This document shows positions 34,529 to 45,414 of a stretch of 64,000 nucleotides of DNA, piece by piece. Within the stretch, counting starts at the first letter, position 1. Every line of letters begins with the position of its first letter. Position numbers and translations under genes: made by a program. This DNA is from Blakeslea trispora (Eukaryota; Mucoromycota; Mucoromycetes; Mucorales; Choanephoraceae), in contig JAIWNE010000019.1 of assembly GCA_025331445.1 (NCBI GenBank), forward strand, positions 124,001-188,000, in the 5' to 3' direction. The notes below the pieces were generated by a model. It was not told the origin of the DNA, did not search any database, and saw only the letters and a list, made by a program, of their open reading frames with translations.

Positions 34529-36168
34529 ATGAATAAAGGAGATCAGGTGATTGAAAACAAAGAGGATTTCAGGACAATAGAAACAACCAATCAGACATCT
34601 CCTTTTGCTTGGGTGCAATTAGCCTTTGTGATCTTGTTAAACATGTCAATTAATTTAAGATGGTTAACCTTTAGTCCTGTTGCCTCTATTGCTGCTGATT
34701 ATATGGATGTGACCATGTCTTCTATTACCTGGCTTGCAAACTGTGCTACATTGATCTTTATTGCTATCAGTGTATGTACAGGTTGGGTATTTGAACGATA
34801 TGGTATCAAGACCTTGGTAGGTAAAGATGTGTTATCTTGTGAATGCATGCCAACATGAGGAATTAGTTTCTTTTAGCAGGGGCTACAAACACATTGGGTG
34901 CATGGATTCGTTATTTTGGTACATTTGCACCTATTCATCAACGTTATGCTATTATTATGTTTGGTCAAGTAAATAAGACTCATCTAGAAAACAAAGAAAA
35001 ACAGATCCCTGATATCATTGTTAGTGTATTGCTTCTATTGCTGAACCATTTATTATGAATATTGGTACTCATGTAAGCAACAATTTAGTGTTATTTTGTC
35101 CTTATTGAACAATTCCTTCTTAGTTTGCTGCTATTTGGTTTTCAAGTCATCATCGTGTGACAGCCAATTCACTTCAAGGTAAGATCAGATAACATACAAA
35201 AAAGAATCGGAAGTGAAACACCTATTGCCTTTTTTGGAAACAGTGATTCCTTTGGGTATGATTATTGCTACCTTATCCATGCCTAAACTTGTCTTGAGTC
35301 CAGATGATATGCCTAGAGCTGTAAGTACAAATTTTTAAAAACTATTGAGTGTTTCTTTATAAACCTTCTCCAAGCTGTTGATTACAGCCTGTATCTCGAC
35401 TGCCTTTAGCTTACCTTTCCTTGTACTCCCTGCTGGTCCTAAAATGCCTCCTTCCGAAAGTGCCAAAGTGGCTCGTCTTACCTTCCGTCAAAGTTTGGGG
35501 TTGCTCCTCAAGAACCGCAACTTTCTGTTGCTAATCTTTGTCTTTAGTATCAGTTTTGCCATGTTCTCTTCTATTGTGGCCATTACCACCAGTATCTTTG
35601 TGCCTCAAGGATTCGATCATGTTCAAGTAGGATTAGCTAGTTTTGTGCGTATCATCAGTGGTGTAGGAGGTGCTATTCTGGCTGGTCGAGTGACAGATTG
35701 GACAGGAAAACATGCTCGAGTCTTACAGGTAGCTACCTGTATGACTATTGTGACGACCATCATTTTATACCTCCAAGGTAATGAAATCAAACAAAAAAAA
35801 AAAGAAAATAGCCTACTCACGATGTATAAACAGATAGAGTCAATACATATGCCTTTATGATGGTCTCTTGCTTTTTAAATGGCTTGTTTGTGTTTTTGAT
35901 ATTACCGATTTCGTTAGAGTTAGCTGCAGAATGTACTTTCCCTGTCTCTGAATCTGTCAGTGCTTCCGTCCTTTGGCTGGTCTCTCAAGTCAGTGCATTC
36001 TGTACTACCTTGATTATGGATGCATTGCGTGCTGGTCCCAATGCAACCCCACCCAACAACATGAAGCATGCCCTTATTTATGCCATTGTCCTCTCCTGTC
36101 TAGGTGCCATTCCTTCTCTCTTTCTCACATCTCAATTAAAACGTATCCAACATGATCAACAGGCATAA
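34529..36168 (+). CDS. Major facilitator transporter, FLVCR/SLC49-like
   Basis: Exons 34529-34820, 34877-34968, 35025-35072, 35124-35178, 35244-35320, 35375-35777 and 35834-36168 give 433 residues with about twelve hydrophobic segments. The first helix pair (WVQLAFVILLNMSINLRWLTFSP) and the late block ELAAECTFPVSESVSASVLW resemble the FLVCR/DIRC2 (SLC49) group, whose animal members move heme, choline or ethanolamine. There is a weak cytoplasmic motif (GWVFERYG) between helices 2 and 3. For the last exon I chose the acceptor at 35833, because the AG four bases later gives an immediate stop. Substrate unknown. The gene follows the homeobox gene by 67 bp in the same direction. Confidence 0.85.
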
Positions 36169-36189
36169 AATAAACTAATTTATTAATTA

Positions 36190-36994
36190 CTATTGTGCTC
36201 TTCTTAATGCTTGTACTTCTGCTTCCAATGCAGCACAGGCAATTTCTACTTGTAAGTTTTGACTGATCAGATCAGACCACTTGTTCTCTAAGGATTGAAG
36301 TGAAGCTGCAGCCTGTGTTTGATCTTGTTTACGCTCTTGATTGATCTGAACAATCTGTTGGCGTACTTGTTCTGTTTGATGTTGAATAGCTTGTAAGTCT
36401 GCTTCTAATTGATAGTTGTGTACTCGCCAAGCATTAGCACCGTATTTCTGAAGCAATTCCAAATTGAACATACTATTCAATTGGTCAATATTGTGTGTAT
36501 GTGTGTATGTGTGTATGTGTGGTTTTACCTTCCAGCTTGAGATTCAAGTTGTGATTTTGTATTGTTCACTGCTGCTTTCCAACCTTCTATGTCATTCTCG
36601 TTTTCGGGTCCTTGAAGTTCATATCGCTTTGTATCTAATACGTCTAAAGGTTCTTTTCTTTCAACTCGTTTCAACTCTTCCTTTAATACACTATTCTTCT
36701 CAAACAAGTCTGCCGTGAGTGGTAAAGAAGAACGCTCCGTATACTTCATTCGACGCATTTCTTGTTCAATCATCCTCTCGACTTGTGATTTAAGATCTAG
36801 CGCAAGACTGTGTAAGTGTGTTGTAAACAATCATCATTTCAATCCTTACTTTCATCAGCAATATCACGATCGACATCTAATAATAAGAAAAGAGTTAGTC
36901 ATAAGCTTGGGATGATTATAAAGATGTGATTACATGGTAGTGCATCAATGTCAGCATCGGGTCTGCTGGGCCCTTCAATAGCGTAGGTGGACAT
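36190..36994 (-). CDS. Pre-mRNA-splicing factor SPF27 (BCAS2)
   Basis: Minus-strand exons 36934-36994, 36850-36876, 36529-36796 and 36190-36472 give 212 residues, near the family's usual 220-225. SPF27/BCAS2 is a core member of the PRP19 (NTC) complex that activates the spliceosome. Diagnostic blocks: DALPYVD at the N-terminus, KEPLDVLDTKRYEL, DIEGWKAAVNN, and MFNLELLQKYGANAWRVHN, followed by a C-terminal coiled coil. The second exon is only 27 nt. Its acceptor partner at 36797 was chosen because the nearer AG would give a stop. The gene is convergent with the transporter and the two stop codons are 21 bp apart. Confidence 0.93.
36490..36521. repeat. TG/TATG microsatellite in SPF27 intron 3
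   Basis: Runs of TGTGTGTATG on the plus strand (CACACATA in the sense strand of the gene) fill most of the intron between exons 3 and 4. Confidence 0.75.
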
Positions 36995-37091
36995 AATTTT
37001 TACGTGTTTAAGAAATGATTATAAGAGAGAAAAAAAAATTAGTTGTCTACATTGATTTAGCGCATAAAAAAAAAATTTCAGGTTGAGTATT

Positions 37092-37195
37092 CTATTTAAG
37101 GGTATTCTCTATTTAAGGATGAAGTTTTTTCTATCAAGGCAAGCTCTAGAATCAATTCTATTTAAATGTGAGATTTTTTGGTTACCCTTAAATAG
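37092..37195. repeat. Inverted repeat CTATTTAAGGGTA with extra copies
   Basis: The 13-mer at 37092-37104 pairs perfectly with its reverse complement at 37183-37195. Shorter direct copies of CTATTTAA lie at 37109 and 37158. It could fold into a hairpin and lies just outside the Tc1-like element's left end; it may be a small separate inverted-repeat element. Confidence 0.6.
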
Positions 37196-37208
37196 AGCAA
37201 TTACTGCA

Positions 37209-37885
37209 CAGTGCCCTATCAAAAAAAAAATAGAATGTCTTCAAAAGGCGAAATGGTTATCTGTGTTGATCTTCAAAGGACTATTTGGTTTCTATTCAAT
37301 CTTTCAAAACATATGAATAACTGTAAGAAGCTCTGTTGGTGTATATTAAAACAATTTTATTCATTAAAAAAAAAGAATGAGACATTTTCTTACTAAATGA
37401 CCAAAGGTGTTTTTTCTTTGCCATGCGGTTTCTAAGCCATTTTGCGCAATGCACGACGAATTGTGGATATATGCACCTTGACAGGAAGAGATGCCGCTAA
37501 TTCAGCTAATGTGGCATTCTTGTTAACTTCTCGCTCTCTTTTGAGTATTCTTAATGCTCTTGATGAGAGCTTTTTTGGTCTTCCAGATCCTGTAGATCGA
37601 TCCGTGGTACCTCTCAATTTTGCTCTCTTCAGAGCTGCATACACAGTGCTCTCTTTCACCTTCAAAATACTTGCAATTTGAGCAACCTTGACACCCTGAT
37701 TTCTCATTTCCAGCATGAGTCGTTTTTCTTCGTTGTTCAAGAACTTTTTAGTGGTCATTGTGTGATTTTAGAAAAAAAAAAAGATAGATAGAGAGAGAGA
37801 TGAAAGAGAGTTCTGGAATGTCATGCATCTCTTACGTATTTATTTCGGGCTTCAAAAAAATTATAAACTTTTTTGGTAAGGCACT
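37209..37885 (-). mobile_element. Short non-autonomous Tc1/mariner-like element
   Basis: About 0.68 kb bounded by degenerate inverted repeats (AGTGCCCTATCAAAAAA at 37210 against AGTGCCTTACCAAAAAA read inward from 37885, 15 of 17 matching). The only coding sequence inside is the helix-turn-helix part of a Tc1/mariner transposase; no DDE domain is present. This looks like an internal deletion derivative. Confidence 0.55.
37432..37758 (-). pseudogene. Tc1/mariner transposase, DNA-binding domain only
   Basis: A 108-residue frame with two helix-turn-helix units (NEEKRLMLEMRNQGVKVAQIA...STVYAALKRA; then GSGRPKKLSSRAL...STIRRALRKM) as in the N-terminal half of Tc1/IS630 transposases. It stops at 37432-37434; in another frame directly after, RNRMAKKK resembles the normal continuation, so a one-base shift ended the gene and the catalytic half is missing. 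It may still make a free DNA-binding domain that could act on related elements (inference). Confidence 0.7.
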
Positions 37886-37912
37886 ATAGTAGTGGAGCTG
37901 GTTTATTTGAGG

Positions 37913-38470
37913 TTAAATAAGACCTTTAGGATGCTCAACAGGCACACATTCAGTAGCTTCAATGATACATGGAACACGCGTTTCTGAACCTGTAAGTTTG
38001 TTCCGTCTGACATTATCCCAGAGCTGCTCAATTGGATTAAGTTTGGGCGAGTAAGGAGGAAGATGATCAGACACATCATCTCTGCTTGTAACTACTAGGT
38101 CAATGACCTTGGGTATATGAATTGAAGCATTATTCATAGCAATACAGTGACCCTTCATTTCAGGAAACTCATCCTTCGTGCGATTCAGAATGTGAAGAAA
38201 GTGGCCACCAATAGTAACTTTTAGGAACAGATAGCCTATCTTCAGGAGCCTTTCTTTTCGCAACTTTTACAAAGTTTTTTTCTCTTCGTGTTTGCTGTAT
38301 CACTCATACTCAAATGGACAACACCGATGGCCGAAATTACTCCAATGATAGTATGAGAGGTACTCTTTATTGAAGGCGTTACAACAATGACTTTTTGCTT
38401 CTTATGCAGAACAGCCTCAACTGCGACACGTGTTGACATTGAAGCCATAATTACCAACGAAGATATAATA
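37913..38470 (-). pseudogene. Tc1/IS630 transposase catalytic-domain remnant
   Basis: Read on the minus strand: a degraded GFNVNT block near 38460, KSTSHTIIGVISAIGVVHLSM (38242-38457 frame), a frame change near 38250, then GGHFLHILNRTKDEFPEMKG, NNASIH and HLPPYSPKLNPIEQLWDNV. These are the blocks of a DDE_3 superfamily endonuclease. The second catalytic Asp (usually DNAPIH) is Asn here, and the frame is broken, so it is inactive. It is probably a different copy from the HTH-only element next to it. Confidence 0.75.
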
Positions 38471-40618
38471 ATTCAAGTAATACATTCCGTTTTGAGTCCG
38501 TTAATTGACCCAATCGCCCCGTACCTGAAGATTTCCTTCTCTGTTACGAGCAGCAAGGTGACGCGTTACAACCTTGATGCTTAAGTTGCATTCTTCTTTC
38601 TTTTGCATCTTGAATTTCTTTGTCTAACCCAGCAAGGCTTGATGCCAAATCATTAACTGTGTCCTGAACAGTCGCAGAAGCATCCTTGTCAAAGAAAAAT
38701 TGATCGAATGACGTTAATAATAGACCCTGTTAGAGCCAATGTTTATCTTTTCTTCAACAAAAAGTAGTGACTTCTTGGCCACTTTTATCAAAAATGTTTC
38801 CAATACTATCTTTACACAAAAACTCCATGTTATCAAGTGTCTGTTTGAACAAAACCATGCAAAAAGATATTGTAGAATGACCAAATAAAATCACCCAAAT
38901 GAAGTTTGGAAAAGTGTTCAATTGAAGGTGGATGGAATGCATGCGTATTTTCGTTTCTAAAAGCAAACTGGAAATGTTTTCGAGTTACACACAGTGATGA
39001 TTGGTTTGGCATTCACTGTCTTTTCTTAAAGTAGACATTGCTGAGATATATTTTAGAGCGCAATACTAAAAGGAAAGAAGAAAAAAACCTGTATTGATCT
39101 TCAAGACTACCTGCTTCAAAGACTTTGTTGTTTGGTCTCACAGTAAAAAGATTACATGAACCCAACATTAGATCATCTGGATCTTTTCATATTAAAATTT
39201 GTCATTTCGATAAGCCATTATAGCTTCATGTCTTCTCTCTGCCTTTTTCTTTTTCTGATCGATCAATTTAAAAAAATTAGATGATGTGAAGGACTATGAA
39301 ATTCAATTGATTACAGTGGAAATCGAATAATATTGATGGCTGCTAAATCGCATTGGTAATCTGATAAAAAGCCAAAATTAGATTTCTTTCCATTCAAGCA
39401 TATCGTACGAGTCAAAAGAATAATAAAGAAAATAGCTCACAAAGATGAAGGCAAAGCTCATCCTCCCCTTGGGATATACAACTCAATTCAACCTCAGAAT
39501 GTTTGAGAAAGCCAAGCCTTCTTTTGTCTTTTAGACATAAATAAATATAGCGTTACATTACTCAATAGAGTTGAGTGGCACTGCTGTATGTGTATGCTGA
39601 GCAGGCTCACTTTAGTAATTGTCAAGTCTATAACAAACAAACAAACAGTAATGGGTGCATTAATATCTGTAGTCAGTACTACCATCATTTCAATGCGTAT
39701 GATATAGAATTGTAGGAAGACGACATTTATATTTGTCATTGTAGCTGACGTTGCTTGCTTTTAAAATTTCCTTTTTCTAAATATATCCATGACTGGTGTT
39801 ATTTTTGTCGTGAGTACCTTTCTGGACACACAAATGTTTCACTGGATACTTTGCTGCAAGCGAGCAAAAAGGAAAAGAAGCAAAATAAAGTTGTTATAAA
39901 AGAAGAAGGAGCTTGTGTAGTCTTTGGAATGAACAAATAAAGAAAGCAAATCAAAAGAAAAGAAGAAAACACAAGTACTAGAACAAGAAATAGAGATCTA
40001 CATATTTTGCCTAATAAGTGAATGGCTTGATATCTATTGAGTAAGAATTTTTTTTTTGTTAAATTAAAGGATATTCCGAGATTCGTTTTGCAAACGACAG
40101 TTACACGCAAACAGCATTGATAATCTTTGAATACATTCTCTCTCTTTTTTTTTTGAAATGAGTTTCTGATTTTAGGATGATTTTAAAAAGGAGTTGGACT
40201 GTATTGACCCACAAGTAACAAATCCAATGGACTTTATGATAGTTGCCCTGAACTAAATACTCTTTCTTTCTTGTTTCTGTATACCTGTATCTCAGTAAGC
40301 AAAAATATAAAAAAGAAAGGCACCATCACCCTCTTTGGTAATAAGCGATAAGTTGCACAGATGAACTTTACGGCGTTTCAAATGCTTCTTTTTTTTTTAA
40401 TTTTCGTAAAAATAAGCTATTTGGTTGGTCGATCAATAAAATGAAAGACACCATTTGGTACCACGAGACATCGTGTTCTTACCCTTTTCTCTACTTCTCT
40501 TTCGGCCTTCGCCCCTTATGTTTTTTCGTCAGATCAAAACTCCTCTTCTTATTGTTCCCCATTAGATCCTTTCCGGGAAAATAATAATAAGAAAAGCTGA
40601 TAAAAAAAAATTTTTTTT
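38471..40618. other. Gene-poor stretch before the first CotH gene
   Basis: About 2.1 kb. A minus-strand frame of 70 codons (38754-38966) and others near 39494-40110 show no family features. The first few hundred bases may be further transposon debris. The last 60 bases are upstream promoter DNA of the CotH gene. Confidence 0.45.
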
Positions 40619-40625
40619 TATAAAG
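40619..40625 (+). promoter_or_regulatory. TATA box of first CotH gene
   Basis: TATAAAG, 95 bases before the ATG at 40714 and followed by a pyrimidine-rich leader; position fits a core promoter, not shown experimentally. Confidence 0.45.
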
Positions 40626-40713
40626 TACAAATAGCATAAATGTCACCTTCTTCTTCTTTTTCTTTCTTTTTTAATTTTCTTTTCTTTTAAAAATATAGAA
40701 AACTCAATTCTAA

Positions 40714-42771
40714 ATGAGATTTATTGCCCTTTCAACTTTAGTCTCTTTGGCACTTTCTGGTGCCTGGGCTGCAGATGTTCAATACTCTGTCGTCGCATTC
40801 CCCTCTGGTAACCAAGGTGTTTCAGTCTCCGTTGGTGGAAAGACAGTTGCTCTTCAAAAGAGCAATGTTCATCCCAACCTTTTCGTTGGCAGTGCCCCTT
40901 TCGGTGATACCTATCAATATGTTATCACTGATGGACAAAACAACCAACCTGAATCTACCACTCGTAAACTTACTGCTGGAGCCACTTCTACTGGTAATGA
41001 ATTCTTCAACCGCTCTCAAACCATCTATAATGTTCCTTCTCTTCCTCAAGCTTACAACCCTCAATATCCCAGTAAGTCAATAGAAAGAAAGAATTTGTAG
41101 GAGACAAGCAATCTCACTATTACATATAGCTTTGTTTACAAACATGAACAAGTCAAACGAAATTGCCACCATCATCATGACTGTAAACACAACTGCTTTA
41201 GATGCTTTCAACAAGGAACCTACTGCTAAGCATGATGATGCTCAAGTAACTGAATTTGCTTACATCAGCAACAAAGAAGTCTATACAATTCAAAATGGTG
41301 GTTTAAGTACCAGTGGTCAATCCACCAAGGATTTCTCAAAGCAATCTTGGTCTATTGATTTCAACAAGTACAACAAGAATGCCACTACCAAGAACCTTTT
41401 GTTTGGTCGTACAACCTTAAAGCTCCGTGCTGAAGAAACAGATCCTACTTTCGCGTAAGACAAGAAAAAAGAATCATCCTATAACGCCATTTAATTTGTT
41501 TATTTTTATTTTTAGACGTGAAAAGTTGACATTGGACATGCTTGCCGCTGCCGGTGGTGCTTCACTTTCCAGCTCTTGGACTCGTGTGTTCATCAACAAT
41601 GAGCCTTATGGTCTTTTCTTGTTGATGGATGATATCTCTACTCATCTTATTGACGCTATCTTACATGGTGGTAACTTCAAGTCTGCTAACACAGGTAAGA
41701 TCGAGTCATTATAGTAGCACATTTGGTTTCCCGCTCCTCTTGATTGACATTGTTTTTTTTTTGCTTTTAGGTGTTACTTATAAAGGTAATGCTTTATCCC
41801 CTGAAAATGAAGGTAACTTGGTTTATGTTGGTGATGATGCTACCAAATACTCTGAAGATATCTACAAGTTCCAAGATGGTGGTGAAGATAACTCCATCAG
41901 CAAGAAGAACAACAGTCAAACCAAGATCATCGACTTTTGTAAACGTTTGAGCGAAGTCAATGTGCAAGATGCCACAGATGCTCAGCACCCAGGTAGCATC
42001 GCCAATTTGGTGGACCCCCAAAATACCTTAATCCATATGGCTATCAACTATCTTATTGGTTCCTGGGATGGTTTCTGGTACCAAGCCAGTAACTACTATT
42101 TGAACAATGACCTTGCCTCTAACAAATGGACTCTCATTACCTACGATTTCGATGAAACCTTTGGTAACGGTGTTGAAGATGCCAACTTGAACACTGTTTC
42201 TTACAAGAACTACTCTCGCCCTGGTTCCAAGCGTCCTTTGGTAGAAGCCTTCATCAACAACCAATATTATGATGGTGTCTTCCAAGATACTCTCAAGACT
42301 ATTGTCAAGCGTTTCTTCAAGCCTAGCACTGTTGACCCCATTCTTCAAGCCTGGTCCAACATGTTGAAGGAAGATATTGCTTGGACTCGTACTATTGCTG
42401 GCAAATCTGAAGGTACAAAGACTGCTTATACTGTCAAGGACTTTGAAGATGGTTTGCTTGGTAACGGTACTTCCTCTATCAGCCAATGGGTATCCAAGCG
42501 TGCCTCTTCTCTTGCTACCCAACTCAACTTTACTGACAAGGACGATCTTCCTGCCTTGGCTGCTTACACCCAAGGTGCTTACATGGATGCCAGTGGCAAC
42601 ATTGTCAGTAGCAACGGTGAGTCTGTTGCTAGTACCAATGGAAACAAAGCCAGCGGAAACTCTCCTAACAGTAGCTCCAGCAAGACTGCTAGCAGTGCTG
42701 CTTCTTCTGTCAAGGTCTCCTCTGCTGCCAGTCTTTTGTTTGCTGCTGGTCTTGCTGTATTCTTCAACTAA
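40714..42771 (+). CDS. CotH-family protein kinase-like cell-surface protein, GPI-type C-terminus
   Basis: Exons 40714-41071, 41130-41454, 41516-41694 and 41771-42771 give 620 residues. A signal peptide (1-19, GAWA) precedes a Mucorales-type N-terminal beta domain and the CotH kinase-like domain (about 130-520), with REKLTLDMLAAAG, VFINNEPYGLFLLMDD and the metal-binding motif TYDFDETFG (Asp412, Asp414). The end is a Ser/Asn/Ala-rich stalk and a hydrophobic tail (SSAASLLFAAGLAVFFN), a typical GPI-anchor signal, so surface display is likely. CotH proteins are named from Bacillus spore coat kinase; in Rhizopus and Mucor some members (CotH3) are spore-surface ligands that help the fungus enter human endothelial cells. 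Whether this member does so cannot be read from sequence. Closest neighbour in kind is the paralogue at 45415. Confidence 0.92.
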
Positions 42772-45341
42772 TCATGTATACAATCTATCTCCCTCCCTTT
42801 CTTTTTAACTACAGAAAATCCTATATAACTTAGTCATAATTGTTTTAATAAATATTCCACGTCATTGTTTCTTTTATTTCATAAACAGCATAAAGACACA
42901 TGTTATCCCCGCCCTTTTTTTTTTTGTCAGGAACTTTGATAATGGTTTCTTGTAATTCTGGGCCCTTATTTTAGCATGAAACACAGAATAAAGGTGGTAT
43001 CACGCTGTATTTTATAAAAAAAAATTACTTGGAGGTTATTCATGATGTCACATGGTACATACAAAATAAAAAAGAAGAGAAAACAGTAATAATATACAAC
43101 TCATGTTTACAATTTGTAATTTAAGAAAACAATGTAAAAAAGAGAAGCAGTAATATGAAGTTTTATTTGAGAGAGAATGGATATGGTTAAAGAAAGAAAG
43201 AAAGAAAAAAAAACTATACTGAGACATGCAAACTATGGCTGCCATTCAATAAATTTTATAGTTCAAAGAAGCCGATAGAAGAGGGGGTTTATCATAACCT
43301 TACCTGTCAAGTGAACACAAAATTCTCAAACAACTATAGAGTTATTGCAAAACTGATGAAAGCAAATTGTTGATAGCACCTTGAGAAAATGACGATCTAT
43401 TTACCTTGCATGTGTATGTCTTGATCAGATAAAAAGATATAAGCTGCTGTCTCTTAATCCTTTTTTTTTTTCAGCTTTAGGATAAATCCCGGCAAAAGCT
43501 TTATCTAAATAAACAAAAAATCATTGCATCAATCACCTGCGCCCGTTTCTTTTGTGTAATCAAAAACAAGTTGCAAGAAAGATCTTGTGAGACTTGAAGG
43601 AGAGAAGGGCAGAAACTTAAAGAGAAAAGGTGTACAGACTCAATGTTCTGTTACACATTGTGTAGCATTAAATCAACTTGATCGCAATAAAGGATTAGCC
43701 TCTTCTTTTGTTTCTTGCTTGCCTCTTGGATTGAAAACAGCCCATTGAGATCAACTGGATAGGCACATCTAAAGCTCCTTTTTTTTATGATACTTTTGTC
43801 ATGTCTAGTCACCACATTATTGAAGGCAGACATTGTCTGTTTTTGAGAAAGTTGCTTGCATCATGCAGTTACCAGCATAACAATCCAAGAAAAAAGATCC
43901 GTCGACGTTGCACACATCTTTTGTGTATTTTTTTTTTTACGATCTGTTTCGCCATTTGTTATTATCCGTTTTAGTATACTCATACAGCAGTTATTTTCTA
44001 TACAGGTATCTTTTAGTCTTTATTCAGAGCAAACAATTGTACGTGCACTTGAAGAAGTTTGGTAGAGAAATCAGAATGCTGTCAGTTGGCAATAAAAAAA
44101 AAAGACAAGTACTGTTTAGTTTCCTTTTCTTTTTTTTTTAGTGCAATTTTCAGCAATTCATTATTACATAACTATCGAATCCTCAGTTTACTAGAAAAGA
44201 TACATGAGGTGAAACCAGGCAATAAAATAATAATGATTGCAAAGGAGAAGAAAAATATAGGAACACAAACAACAAAATGAGTTACAATTATGTTCGTAGC
44301 TACAAGTTTGGAAGATCCTTATAATATAGTGTTGACATCTTTGGAAAGCACTAAAAAAAAACATAAATAAAATATGCTTTACTATAATTTGCTAGTTCCC
44401 AGTCGATCCAATAACTTTATGTCAGACAACAAATAAGAGCATTGACTCAATATCTCATCTCAATTCTAAAGAGAATCCTTAGTTGAAAGGACATCAGCTA
44501 CTAAATCGCTAAACCAGTGGAGACTGTGAATTCCTTGATGATTCTCGGTAAAAAGGATCATCAGTATTTGAGAGTACAAGAGATGTGTTAGGGCAAATGC
44601 AGACATTGTATTCATAAACCTTAAAGCGGATGATTGTCTGGCTTCTTTTTACAAAGCAAAAGGAGAGCCATATTACCGAACAAGTTTCCTGATGTTTCCG
44701 CTTTTGTGTTCCGAACAATACTCTGTTGATATGTTCTCAACATGTATTTTTTTATTCCTAAAAAAAAAATATTGTGTTTTTAACAATCCGGATGTCAAAA
44801 ACATCGAAGCTCACAGAGTGTTCCATCTGAGAGTAGAATAATATAGGCTCAAACAGAAAAAGGGTTGCTATCGAAAGGGATAATCATGTCTTGATGAGCT
44901 AGTTATTGTAGTTTGAAATGTGGTCCTTGATTAAACAAGTTGTCTCTTCTTTCTTTGTCTCATCTGCTTAATTATTTCATTATTGCATTATTTGTGTTTT
45001 CCCGCAAGAGAGATAGACAGAGAAAATTGTATTTTTGGAACAATCAAAGTTATACATCTAGATTGTCCAAGAATATTGGTTGTTTTGTTTTTTAAAATAG
45101 ACCTACTTTTATAGTTGTCCTTTACATACAAATGCTTACTCTTTGAAAGGGTAGAAACCAAAAAAAAAAAAAGATGATATAGATTACAGTTTTCTATTTG
45201 CTGTGTAATTCCAACGTGAGCTAGGGTGATGCTTGTGTATCCTATCAGATAAAAGACAGAAATCACAATTCATTGTCGTGTTTGAAAATGACGACAATTG
45301 CACAACTTCTTCAATCGGCGACAAGCTTTAGGGCCGAAGGA
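42772..45341. other. Gene-poor stretch between the two CotH genes
   Basis: About 2.6 kb. The CotH 3' side has AATAAATATT near 42848. Remaining frames (for example 43048-43245, 43856-44280, 44988-45266) are low-complexity or short and unsupported. No repeat linking the two genes was seen. Confidence 0.45.
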
Positions 45342-45349
45342 TATAAATA
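45342..45349 (+). promoter_or_regulatory. TATA box of second CotH gene
   Basis: TATAAATA, 66 bases upstream of the chosen ATG at 45415. It supports that start, because the upstream in-frame ATG at 45367 lies only 18 bases after it. Confidence 0.55.
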
Positions 45350-45414
45350 ACATGCATTTGAATTGAATGTTTGAATGCAAGAGCCTTTCTTTTTTTTCTT
45401 TTATTATTGACAAA

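Noticed and set aside
42028..42573. 181-codon minus-strand open frame in the first CotH gene
   Set aside because: Antisense shadow of a conserved coding exon; no independent features. The same holds for 46187-46774 in the second CotH gene.
45367..45414. Upstream in-frame ATG of the second CotH gene
   Set aside because: It would put 16 residues before a clean signal peptide and lies too close to the TATA box.
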